Below are positions 1 to 7,500 of a stretch of DNA of 12,898 nucleotides, piece after piece. The position numbers were made by a program, and so were the translations under genes. The stretch's first letter is position 1, and each line of letters starts with the position of its first letter. The DNA lies in the NCBI GenBank assembly GCA_947424995.1, contig CANDYO010000052.1, forward strand, positions 1 through 12,898. The letters are read 5' to 3'. Under the pieces are notes generated by a model. It was not told where the DNA came from. It saw only the letters and a list, made by a program, of their open reading frames with translations, and did not search any database. Source of the stretch: Rickettsiales bacterium (GTDB taxonomy: Bacteria > Pseudomonadota > Alphaproteobacteria > Rickettsiales > CANDYO01).

Positions 1-1
1 T

Positions 2-382
2 GCTCTTACAACAATGCTTGCAAATATTTTCATTTTGTTTAGTTTAATCTTTGGCTGTATTCTTACGGTTAACTTCATTCCAATAATGATTATATTCGCT
101 CCTTTTATGATTGGAATGGCTGTTCGTAATGTCTCAAACTATACCTTACTCTCTAAAGTTCCAAGTCTGAATGACCGAGCTGGATTTATGTCAGTTGTAT
201 CTTGTATTCAGCATTTAGCATCTTCTGCAGGAGCCATTTTAACCTCCATTATTTTAGTTAATGGAGCTAATGGTACATTAGAAAACATGAATATTGTTGC
301 GATGATTTCAGCTGCTTTATTCTTAATAATACCTCTAATTTTATATAAAATAGAAAAACTCAATAAACAAAGGACATCATAA
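2..382 (+). CDS. MFS transporter, C-terminal fragment (5' end outside window)
   Basis: The reading frame is already open at the first full codon (position 2), so the ATG at 14 is probably internal and this is the tail of a longer gene. About 126 residues are visible. They form hydrophobic segments at roughly residues 5-35 and 70-85, a third near the C-terminus, and a basic end (KIEKLNKQR). The stretch 'SKVPSLNDRAGFMSVVSCIQ' resembles the loop and following helix seen in C-terminal halves of drug/sugar-efflux (DHA-type) major facilitator permeases, where R-x-x-x-x-S and Q-x-x-x-S positions recur. It would be an inner-membrane secondary transporter; the substrate cannot be told. The stop codon overlaps the start of the next gene by one base (TAATG), which indicates translational coupling with the ABC-F gene. 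The family call rests on hydrophobicity and loop pattern only. Confidence 0.65.
   Translation, partial: ALTTMLANIFILFSLIFGCILTVNFIPIMIIFAPFMIGMAVRNVSNYTLLSKVPSLNDRAGFMSVVSCIQHLASSAGAILTSIILVNGANGTLENMNIVAMISAALFLIIPLILYKIEKLNKQRTS
371..374 (+). promoter_or_regulatory. Shine-Dalgarno of the ABC-F gene
   Basis: AGGA lies 7 nt upstream of the ATG at 382, inside the last codons of the MFS gene. It supports that start and, with the TAATG overlap, translational coupling. Confidence 0.55.
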
Positions 383-1986
383 TGCTTACAGTTAACAATC
401 TAACCTTCCTTTATGGTGCTAAGCTATTATTTTCGGATGTGAATCTTAACCTAAATTCTGGATATAGATTCGGCTTGGTAGGTGGTAATGGTGCTGGAAA
501 GTCTACGTTTTTGACATTACTTGCTGGAGAAGAAGAACCTTCAGCTGGAGATATCAATATTGCCAAAAGAGCTAGAGTTGGTTGGTTAAAGCAAGATCAA
601 TTTCGCTATGAAAATACTTCTATCATCAATACCGTAATTGCTGGAAATAAAATACTTTGGGAGGCAATGTGTGAAAAAGAAAAATTGCTTGAGAAAGAGA
701 TTTGTGATGATGAAACAGGTTACCGTTTAGGGGAATTAGAACATATTATCATGGATAATGATGGCTATAGTGCTGAGTATGTAGCTAGTGAATTACTTAG
801 CGGTTTGGGAGTTAAAGAAGAATATCACTATCAGCCGCTTTCTGTTCTGTCAGGCGGTTATAAACTAAGAGTATTACTAGCTCAGAGCTTATTTGATAAT
901 CCTGATGTTTTACTTCTCGATGAACCGACCAACCATTTGGATATTATTTCGATTTATTGGTTAGAAAATTATTTAAAAGAAACATTTAAAGGGCTATTGA
1001 TTTTTATTTCGCATGACGTACTTTTTGTGAATAATTTATCAACTCATATTCTTGATATCGATTATGGAGAAATAATTCAATATACTGGTAATTACTATAG
1101 CTTTGTTAAGCAAAAAGAAGCTGTTATGGAACAAAAATTACGTGAATTAAGCTATACAGAAAAGAAAATAGCTACCATGCAGGTATTTGTGGAAAAATTC
1201 CGTGCTTCAGCATCAAGATCTAAGCAAGCTTTATCTAGAGAAAAATTAATCGATAAAATTGAATTGCCAGATATTAAGAAAAGCTCAAGAGTGATGCCTA
1301 ATTTTCATTTTCATCAGAAGCGTCCATCTGGAAAATTAGCGCTTAATGTAAAAGATATTTCAAAAAGCTACGGTGATACTAAAATACTCAATAATGTGAG
1401 TTTTAGTGTAACCCGTGGAGATAAAGTAATTATTATCGGACCGAATGGAATTGGTAAATCTACTTTGCTTAAAGTATTATTAGGTAAAATAATTGCAGAT
1501 AATGGTAGTTTTGAATGGGGACATGAAGCGCAGCGCTCATATTTTGCTCAAGATCATCATGAAATGCTTAATCAGTCGATCACCGCTTATGAATGGCTAT
1601 GTGAGCAATTACCGGCTGAACTTACCACAAGGTTGCGTAATGTTTTAGGGCATGTTTTATTTAAACAAGATGACGCTCATAAGGATGTGTTACAGCTTTC
1701 AGGTGGCGAAGGAGCAAGATTGTTGCTTGCCAAAATTATGGTCGAAGAAAGCAATTGTTTAATTCTTGATGAGCCGACTAATCACTTAGATATTGAAGCT
1801 AAAGAAGGTTTGCAAAAAGCTTTGATTGAGTTTCCTGGAACTTTGATTATGGTAACTCATGATCGGGATTTTGCGGCTAATATTGCCACTAGAATTATTG
1901 CTATTACAGAGAAGAAGATTATTGATTATAAGGGAACGTATAACGAATATCTAGAGAGATATGGACAAGACTACTTTAAATCTTAA
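382..1986 (+). CDS. ybiT: ABC-F family ATPase, YbiT type
   Basis: A 534-residue protein with two tandem ABC ATPase domains and no membrane segments, as in ribosome-associated ABC-F translation factors. Domain 1 has Walker A GGNGAGKS (residues 34-41), signature LSGG (156-159) and Walker B LLLDEP (about 177-182). Domain 2 has Walker A GPNGIGKS (353-360), signature LSGGE (439-443), Walker B LILDEP (about 461-465) and THDR (492-495). Between them is the charged helical linker (about 240-300) that reaches the ribosomal P/E-site region in this family. Length, the phrase 'GWLKQDQF', the pattern 'KLRVLLAQ' after the first signature, and the 'YFAQDH' and 'LFKQDD' motifs match E. coli YbiT from memory better than EttA or Uup. 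The first H-loop is SHDV rather than the common SHDR (210-213). Family knowledge: ABC-F proteins are cytosolic and modulate elongation or ribosome stalling; YbiT's exact task is less well defined. It lies in a tight four-gene + strand run. Confidence 0.9.
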   Translation: MLTVNNLTFLYGAKLLFSDVNLNLNSGYRFGLVGGNGAGKSTFLTLLAGEEEPSAGDINIAKRARVGWLKQDQFRYENTSIINTVIAGNKILWEAMCEKEKLLEKEICDDETGYRLGELEHIIMDNDGYSAEYVASELLSGLGVKEEYHYQPLSVLSGGYKLRVLLAQSLFDNPDVLLLDEPTNHLDIISIYWLENYLKETFKGLLIFISHDVLFVNNLSTHILDIDYGEIIQYTGNYYSFVKQKEAVMEQKLRELSYTEKKIATMQVFVEKFRASASRSKQALSREKLIDKIELPDIKKSSRVMPNFHFHQKRPSGKLALNVKDISKSYGDTKILNNVSFSVTRGDKVIIIGPNGIGKSTLLKVLLGKIIADNGSFEWGHEAQRSYFAQDHHEMLNQSITAYEWLCEQLPAELTTRLRNVLGHVLFKQDDAHKDVLQLSGGEGARLLLAKIMVEESNCLILDEPTNHLDIEAKEGLQKALIEFPGTLIMVTHDRDFAANIATRIIAITEKKIIDYKGTYNEYLERYGQDYFKS

Positions 1987-1993
1987 AAGGAGG
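1987..1993 (+). promoter_or_regulatory. Strong Shine-Dalgarno (AAGGAGG)
   Basis: A near-perfect anti-16S match, AAGGAGG, immediately follows the ybiT stop and sits 5 nt before the ATG at 1999. It is the strongest ribosome binding site in this gene run and fixes the start of the histidine phosphatase gene. Confidence 0.75.
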
Positions 1994-1998
1994 ATTTT

Positions 1999-2664
1999 AT
2001 GAGTAATAGACCGCTATTTTGTCGTCTTGGTAATGAACTTACTGAGCTCGCAACAGTTATTTTGGTAAGACATGGAGAATCTCTATATAATAAAGATGGA
2101 CTGATGACAGGCAAGCATGATCCAGAATTAACAGAAGCTGGAAAAAGCCAAGCAGAAGAAGCTGGTAAAAAATTATGTGATCATGAACTACTCATAGGTA
2201 AAGATTTTGCAATAGTTAGCAGTAATATGACTCGCACCAATCAAACAGCTATAGAGATTAAGGAAGAGTTAGAAGCTTGTTTTGCTAAAGAGTTAGCTAT
2301 ATCCTTGCATTCAGGATTACAAGAAATTGATAGAGGGGGATTGCAAGGTACGCCTATACCTTACGTGAAAGCAGAGCTTAAAGATTTACCTAATAATCAG
2401 AGCCATCCTGTTCATGGTGGCGAGAGTACTGATGAATTTACTCAAAGAGTTACTAATGCTATATGCGACCTTTTTTGCTCTCCAGTAAAAATATTAATAG
2501 CGGCAGCACATGGTTATTCAGGAGCTAGAGCTAACTATCAATTTATGGGAGAAGAAGTTCATCTGGGTAATAGTGAATTTTTAATCTTCAATCCATATGA
2601 GATAAATAACTTAGCAGGCGTATGTAGCAATATAGTACTAGTAGAAACTGTAGTAGAATTTTAA
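1999..2664 (+). CDS. Histidine phosphatase, phosphoglycerate-mutase-like
   Basis: 221 residues of the histidine phosphatase (phosphoglycerate mutase-like) superfamily. The catalytic RHGE is at residues 24-27, with H25 as the expected phospho-acceptor. R79 in SSNMTRT, the acidic E109 in LQEIDRG, and H171 in AAAHG complete the usual phosphate pocket. The segments 'LTEAGKSQAEEAGKKL' and 'HGGESTDEFTQRV' are typical of the family. The length is a little below that of classical cofactor-dependent GpmA (about 230-250), and the lid region that marks true dPGAM is not obvious. It could therefore be either the glycolytic mutase or another small phosphatase. No signal peptide or membrane segment is seen, so it should be cytosolic. 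It follows ybiT by 12 nt and precedes the ProP-like gene by 7 nt, with a strong RBS. The superfamily call is firm; the substrate is open. Confidence 0.85.
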   Translation: MSNRPLFCRLGNELTELATVILVRHGESLYNKDGLMTGKHDPELTEAGKSQAEEAGKKLCDHELLIGKDFAIVSSNMTRTNQTAIEIKEELEACFAKELAISLHSGLQEIDRGGLQGTPIPYVKAELKDLPNNQSHPVHGGESTDEFTQRVTNAICDLFCSPVKILIAAAHGYSGARANYQFMGEEVHLGNSEFLIFNPYEINNLAGVCSNIVLVETVVEF

Positions 2665-2671
2665 ATTCATA

Positions 2672-3892
2672 ATGAAAAATCGTATTATCCTTACTGCTAT
2701 TATCGGGAACATCTTAGAATATTACGATTTTGCTATTTATAGCGTATTTTATCTACAAATAGCTAAAGCTTTTTTTCCAACATCTGACCTTAGGGTCCAA
2801 ATATTATTAGCTTTGGCAGTCTTCGCTCTTGGTTCATTTGCTAGGCCTTTTGGCGGTATTATTTTTGGTCATCTAGGTGATAGATATGGACGAAAAGTCT
2901 CTTTAACTGCTGCTATGCTAGGAATGGCGGTGCCAACTTTATGTATTGCTTTGATTCCTAGTTATGATCAAATAGGAATTTATGCGCCTATATTACTGAT
3001 AGTTTTTCGAATGTTTCAAGGTCTATCTGTTAGTGGCGAAGGCGCTAGCGCTGCTATATTCCTCCTTGAACATTTTTATAAATGGCGCCCAGGTCTTTTA
3101 AGCTCAATTGTTATGGCCTCCAATACCTTAGGAGCATTGCTTGCCACTTGCATAGGTATCTTAATCAGTAAAATTGATGAGCTTGATTGGCGCGTTGCTT
3201 TTATTATTGGGGGCATGTTAGGATTAGTAGGGATTTATCTAAGAATTAAAATTAGTGAAACCCCAACTTTTCAATTATTACAACAGCAAAATAAAATACT
3301 TAAGTTTCCACTAGTAGCCGTTTTTAAAAATAATGCAAAAAATATTTTAATTTGTGCTTGTATAGGTGGAACTACGGCTAGTTTTAGCTATTTTGTAAAA
3401 ACTTATCTCAACGTATTATTTACTAATTTTCTTGGTTATAGCCAAGATATAGCTTTGGGATATGTTGCGTTTTGTACAGGTTTATTGATGCTGTTTATTC
3501 CATTTTTTGGTTGGCTAAGTGATAAAATAGGCTTCAAACAAGTAATAATTGGCTCAGCTTATATTAGTATTATTGCTATAATTCCTACTATTATGTTAAC
3601 TCAAAGTCATAATAATATGGTTATATTATTAGCTCTAGTGATTTTTGCATTATTAACCAGCTCTATTTCAGCGCCAGCTTATAGATATGCAGTTACTTTA
3701 TTTCCACCAGAGCAGAGAATCTCTGGAGTGGCTTTTAGTTATAATTTAGGTATAGCTTGCCTAGGCGGTACCGCCCCTTTCATTTTTACTTATTTAAATA
3801 ATATAACCCACCTCAATTACGCAGCAGGTTTTTATATAATCTTTACTTCAATCTTACTTTTAATAGTATTAAAGCTCTTAGATAAAAAATAG
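2672..3892 (+). CDS. MFS symporter of the ProP / metabolite:H+ symporter type
   Basis: 406 residues with about 12 hydrophobic helices, the length and pattern of the MHS family of the major facilitator superfamily. Residues 13-23 (NILEYYDFAIY) give the family's first-helix signature. The loop 2-3 motif GHLGDRYGRK is at 66-75, and the helix 4-5 region 'FRMFQGLSVSGEGASAAIFL' (about 112-131) is typical of ProP-like proteins. The mid-molecule 'ISETPTF' (about 194-200) and the second half's 'FGWLSDKIGFK' (about 279-289) are the remaining landmarks. Family knowledge: members take up proline/betaine, dicarboxylates or related osmolytes and metabolites with protons or sodium across the inner membrane. 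Rickettsiae carry many ProP paralogues, probably for taking host metabolites, so the substrate should not be assumed. No Shine-Dalgarno is visible; with only 7 nt after the previous stop it is probably translated by coupling. Residues beyond 300 continue in hydrophobic segments with no break. Confidence 0.88.
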   Translation: MKNRIILTAIIGNILEYYDFAIYSVFYLQIAKAFFPTSDLRVQILLALAVFALGSFARPFGGIIFGHLGDRYGRKVSLTAAMLGMAVPTLCIALIPSYDQIGIYAPILLIVFRMFQGLSVSGEGASAAIFLLEHFYKWRPGLLSSIVMASNTLGALLATCIGILISKIDELDWRVAFIIGGMLGLVGIYLRIKISETPTFQLLQQQNKILKFPLVAVFKNNAKNILICACIGGTTASFSYFVKTYLNVLFTNFLGYSQDIALGYVAFCTGLLMLFIPFFGWLSDKIGFKQVIIGSAYISIIAIIPTIMLTQSHNNMVILLALVIFALLTSSISAPAYRYAVTLFPPEQRISGVAFSYNLGIACLGGTAPFIFTYLNNITHLNYAAGFYIIFTSILLLIVLKLLDKK

Positions 3893-3904
3893 TAATTTTT
3901 ATAG

Positions 3905-4177
3905 CTATTCTGCTTCCGAAGAAGCTTCTCCATACATTTTTAGAATCATCGCAGAGCAATCGTTTATACTCATTTCTGCGCACGTTATACCAATGGAATA
4001 TAGGTCAGCGTCTGTAAGAGTCTCTAAAGGTAGTTTAGGGTCATTATTGGAATTAATTGTTACAAGGTCCTTAATTATTTTCAATCGGAAAACATAGACT
4101 ATCTCGGTGTAATTATTCATTTGTCCTTTAGAAAAGGCAAAACCACTTACTAATATAGCTGCGCCTAAGATATACAT
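3905..4177 (-). CDS. Small exported protein of unknown function
   Basis: I do not recognise this 90-residue protein. It begins with a short hydrophobic stretch, 'MYILGAAILVSGFAFSKGQ', that looks like a Sec signal peptide with likely cleavage around residues 14-18. No lipobox cysteine is present, so a periplasmic or secreted soluble product is more likely than a lipoprotein. The mature part is polar, has two cysteines eight residues apart (about C66 and C74) that could form a disulphide, and ends in an acidic tail. A clear AAAGGAG ribosome site precedes the ATG, which makes it a real gene rather than a chance frame. It is convergent with the ProP-like gene, only 12 nt away, and its upstream side is the palindromic element, which may have replaced or modified its promoter. 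Confidence 0.6.
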   Translation of the reverse strand: MYILGAAILVSGFAFSKGQMNNYTEIVYVFRLKIIKDLVTINSNNDPKLPLETLTDADLYSIGITCAEMSINDCSAMILKMYGEASSEAE

Positions 4178-4184
4178 AATGTTA

Positions 4185-4191
4185 CTCCTTT
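4185..4191 (-). promoter_or_regulatory. Shine-Dalgarno of the small exported protein
   Basis: Reading the minus strand, AAAGGAG lies about 7 nt before the ATG that starts at 4177. It supports both the reality and the chosen start of the 90-codon gene. Confidence 0.55.
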
Positions 4192-4220
4192 TAATTAACT
4201 AGCTTAATAGTACCATTCTC

Positions 4221-4348
4221 AGCGTCATCCCTAACGAGAAAAAACTAGGTATCACCTAGTTTTGACGAGACCCTAGGATTTTTAGAAGTTCATATCCTCA
4301 TGAGACCCCCGGTTGCGCTGCCTTCGGCAGCTTGCCAGGGATGACGCT
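4221..4348. repeat. 128-bp palindromic intergenic element with 12-bp terminal inverted repeats
   Basis: AGCGTCATCCCT at 4221-4232 is the exact reverse complement of AGGGATGACGCT at 4337-4348. Inside are a 10-bp hairpin (4241-4263) and a 6-bp GC-rich hairpin (GCTGCC-TTC-GGCAGC, 4317-4331), plus a short direct repeat GAGACCC (4267-4273 and 4302-4308). The right half is visibly richer in G+C than the surrounding DNA. No coding frame fits and no target-site duplication is seen at the edges. The termini resemble the GTCATCCC/GGGATGAC ends common on dispersed palindromic repeats in Rickettsiales genomes, so I infer a MITE-like or rickettsial-palindromic-type element. Copy number cannot be judged from one window. 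The palindromic structure itself is certain; the family is not. Confidence 0.75.
4241..4263. repeat. Perfect 10-bp hairpin, possible terminator
   Basis: AAAACTAGGT (4241-4250), a 3-nt loop ATC, then ACCTAGTTTT (4254-4263). The stem is exact and ends in a short T run on both strands, so it could act as a weak bidirectional intrinsic terminator. It lies inside the palindromic element, upstream of both flanking genes, so its role may only be structural. Confidence 0.45.
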
Positions 4349-4503
4349 AAAATTAGTGTATGAGTCTAACAGTATCAGGCAAAGTTTAACAATTGATTAA
4401 GTTTTTCTCTAATAATATATTTAAAAAATCTCGAAGTTAACTATCGCTTAATATATATGCGCTACTCTATATGAAAATATTTAATTTAACATAGGATTTT
4501 ATC
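4349..4503 (+). promoter_or_regulatory. AT-rich leader of the giant gene with a candidate sigma-70 promoter
   Basis: This stretch between the palindromic element and the giant gene has no supported coding frame. The best promoter match is TTGATT (4393-4398), a 17-nt spacer, then TATATT (4416-4421), which would give a leader of about 75 nt. AT-rich DNA yields such matches by chance, so this is weak. AGGA at 4493-4496, 7 nt before the ATG at 4504, is a plausible ribosome site. No riboswitch-like structure or operator palindrome stands out. Confidence 0.3.
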
Positions 4504-7500
4504 ATGAGAAACCGCGGTTCTTTTTCAGGTTTTAATCTAAATAAAGCATTAATTGATTCTTATAGCCAAGAAATTTTCTATTCATCTATAATTCCTGTAT
4601 CCACTGGCTTTCCAGGTTTTAAACAAGAAAATGGTGTTCAGCCTAGAATTAAGATTATAGTTAATAATATGGGCTGTACTCCAGGTATTTTGCGCCAAGA
4701 GTCAGAAAGAGTTCTACGGATAAAGTGTGATCTTGCTAAATCAGTTTCTAAAATTACCAACCTGCCAAATGAAGCAAGCCCAACTATTGATGCCAAACAT
4801 CTACTTGATATCTCCAAGAAAGGACAAAAAACTAATATTCTAATAATTAGTGAGAATAGCTTAGATAATAAAAAGTTAACAGAACATATAACTTATAATT
4901 ATTATGGTTGGACTCAAGATAAAAAATTATCATGGGGGAAATTTGAGCATGTTATTAGAGCGGATTTAAGAGCATTGATAACCAAGCCTCATTTAACCAA
5001 TCTTGCGCAATTTTTATATGACGCCCTTAATTCTAGGGGGATTGAAATACTAGAACAGGAAGTTGGAACAATTCTGCGTAATCAAGCAGATAAAACTTTA
5101 ATTATTCTAGAGTGGCATTTAAAACCAGAACAATTACGTGATGCTGAAAATTACCCAAATTTACAAGCAATATTAACTTCGCTAACTGGCCATAATATTA
5201 TTATAACTGCTAAACATTATGCAAGAAAATATGTAGAACTTACCTTCAAACCAAATACTATTTTAGAAAATACTGGCTACATCTCTAGAGACATAGAAAA
5301 ATATTTAGAAAATAATTTTCAAGATCATCTATTCTATCAAAGTTTATTATCGTTGTTTAATTCCAATAAAGATCTTCGAGAAATATGCAAAAGTCCAAGC
5401 ATCTTAGAGATGGTTTGTTATATTTTATTGCAAGGAGATACGCTTAAGCTACAAAGTTCAATAAAGTCTCCTACCATGAGCGGTTTATACTCTGATATGA
5501 TGCATTTAAACGGGCTTAGATATGGAGAAAAATATATTACGGGTTATAAAGGAGATGTTTTGTCGTACCCTATTGTTCAATTCATGCAACAATTAGCTTA
5601 TAAAGCATTAATTCTTAATTCTAAGCTTATTTCAGAGGCGCTATTATTAGAAGTTTTAGAACCATATACAAGTGGCATTATAAAAGGTCTTGCTGCTGGT
5701 ACCGATCCTATAGAGTTAATCAAAGAATTTGGTGTCATTCAATTGGATCCAAATTCAAGTCCAATGCTTCCCAGATATTTTTTTGCTGACTTTAGTTTCC
5801 AAGAATTTATGGCAGCCTCTCACCTAAAAAACTTACTAACTAGCTCAGAGCAAAAAGATATAAGCTCAGCTAAACTTTTTATAGCTATACATGGCAATAA
5901 TAAAGAATATTTACAAACCATGAAATTCCTCTTTGGTTTAATTAGCATGCATCAAGAAGAGCGTAGCAAATTAGTGGCTATGGAAACTTTAGGTAATGCT
6001 TTAGTTTATAGTAGTGAAAATGTTTTAAAAATAGGTGGTAATAATCAAATTATCTATATGATGCACCTATTATCACAATCTATTAGGAATGGTGAATTAG
6101 ACCCATTTATCCCTCAAAAAGTGATCGATTATTTAGATAATACTATTTTAAGAAACTTAGAAAAATGGGGTCCACACTTAATTAAGAGCCAATATTTATC
6201 GACCACTATTATAACTGAATTATCAAATATGCTAGAAGGAAACAAGCAAGAATTTCTTCAAGCTTCTCAAATATTATCTTTATTAAATGGTATAAATTTG
6301 GAGAAAAAAGATGAGATAGCTCAGGTTTTAATGTCAAAGCTGTTAGATAATGATCTTGAAATAGTGGAGACTTCAGTACGCTCATTGCAACATATGTTAG
6401 ATTGCGAAGCTGTACAAAGCTTTTTGGTAAGGATATTAAAAGATCCAAGAGTTAGTGTAAGGCTGGTTGCGATTGAGGTTCAAGGGCAAATAGCTAATCA
6501 GAATTCTGTTACTCCATTATTAGAGAGACTTGGAGATCAAGACAATTGGGTAGTGGTTGCAACTTTAGATGCTTTAAAAAATTTATATCATCTTAGAAGT
6601 TTAAGAGAAAATATAATTTCAGAATTAATGGAAAGACTAGGCAAAGAACATAGTGATAACCAAATAATATTACCCAAGCTCTTAGAATGCTTAAAACATT
6701 TTCAATATGGAGACCTACAAATACATTGGGAGTTATTGCAAGTAATAAATAAAAGTACAGATATAGAACGAGCAAATAAAGCGATAACGGCCATGGAAAG
6801 AGTAACTCTTATCCAAGGGTTAGATGTCAATGCCATTATAGACGAAATGTTAGTTAAGTACTATGCCGTTAAAGGTCTCATTAGCAGTATCGTTAGCAAC
6901 AGCAAATATTATCCAATTAGAAGTAATATCATAGATTTTTTAAATGGAATGTTCCCAAAAGCTGATCTAGTCCATCGTGATAAGATATATGCACTATTAG
7001 AACATGATATTAGCAGTAAAAGTGAAAGAGTTCAAATTGCGATTATTCACACTCTAGTCAAAATATTACCTATTTGTGCCGATAAACAGGATGGAATTTT
7101 TGCTCTATTAACAAAAGCTATGAGTTCACAATTTGTCCATGCTAAAATCTTAGCAATAAGTATAATGACAACATTTGATCGTGGTTACCTTCTAAGTAAA
7201 GATCCTAAAATCATAGCAACAATGACTAATATATTGTTAACGAATATAGTTAGTCTTACCGATAAAGAAATATTAATTACAGCTATCCAAACTCTTGGTA
7301 ATTTATCCAATCGCTCTTCAGTAGAAAATATTGTAGGGATCATCCGTGCTATTCACATCAGTAACCAAGATGAAGATATCCAGAATGCAATAATGGAAGT
7401 GATAGGTGAAATATTTAGTCAGCTTTCCACAATCTATATGGTAGCTTTATTAAGTTTTATAGCTAATGAAGCAGAAACTAATGGATCTGAAAAAGTAAGA

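Noticed and set aside
3885..3913. Possible bidirectional terminator between the convergent genes (AATAG...CTATT with A/T runs)
   Set aside because: The stem is only 5 bp, all weak pairs but one, with a 12-nt loop; it is not distinguishable from chance in AT-rich DNA.
4178..4503. att-like duplication of the tRNA-Arg 3' end on the far side of the giant gene
   Set aside because: I looked for a copy of the tRNA 3' sequence in this gap and found none, so there is no direct sign of tRNA-targeted integration within the window.
6209..6448. 79-codon minus-strand frame
   Set aside because: It lies wholly inside the giant gene, which has continuous protein-like sequence there; the opposite frame is a hydrophobic shadow of AT-rich helices.
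6593..6775. 60-codon minus-strand frame
   Set aside because: Shadow inside the HEAT region of the giant gene; composition only reflects AT-rich antisense.
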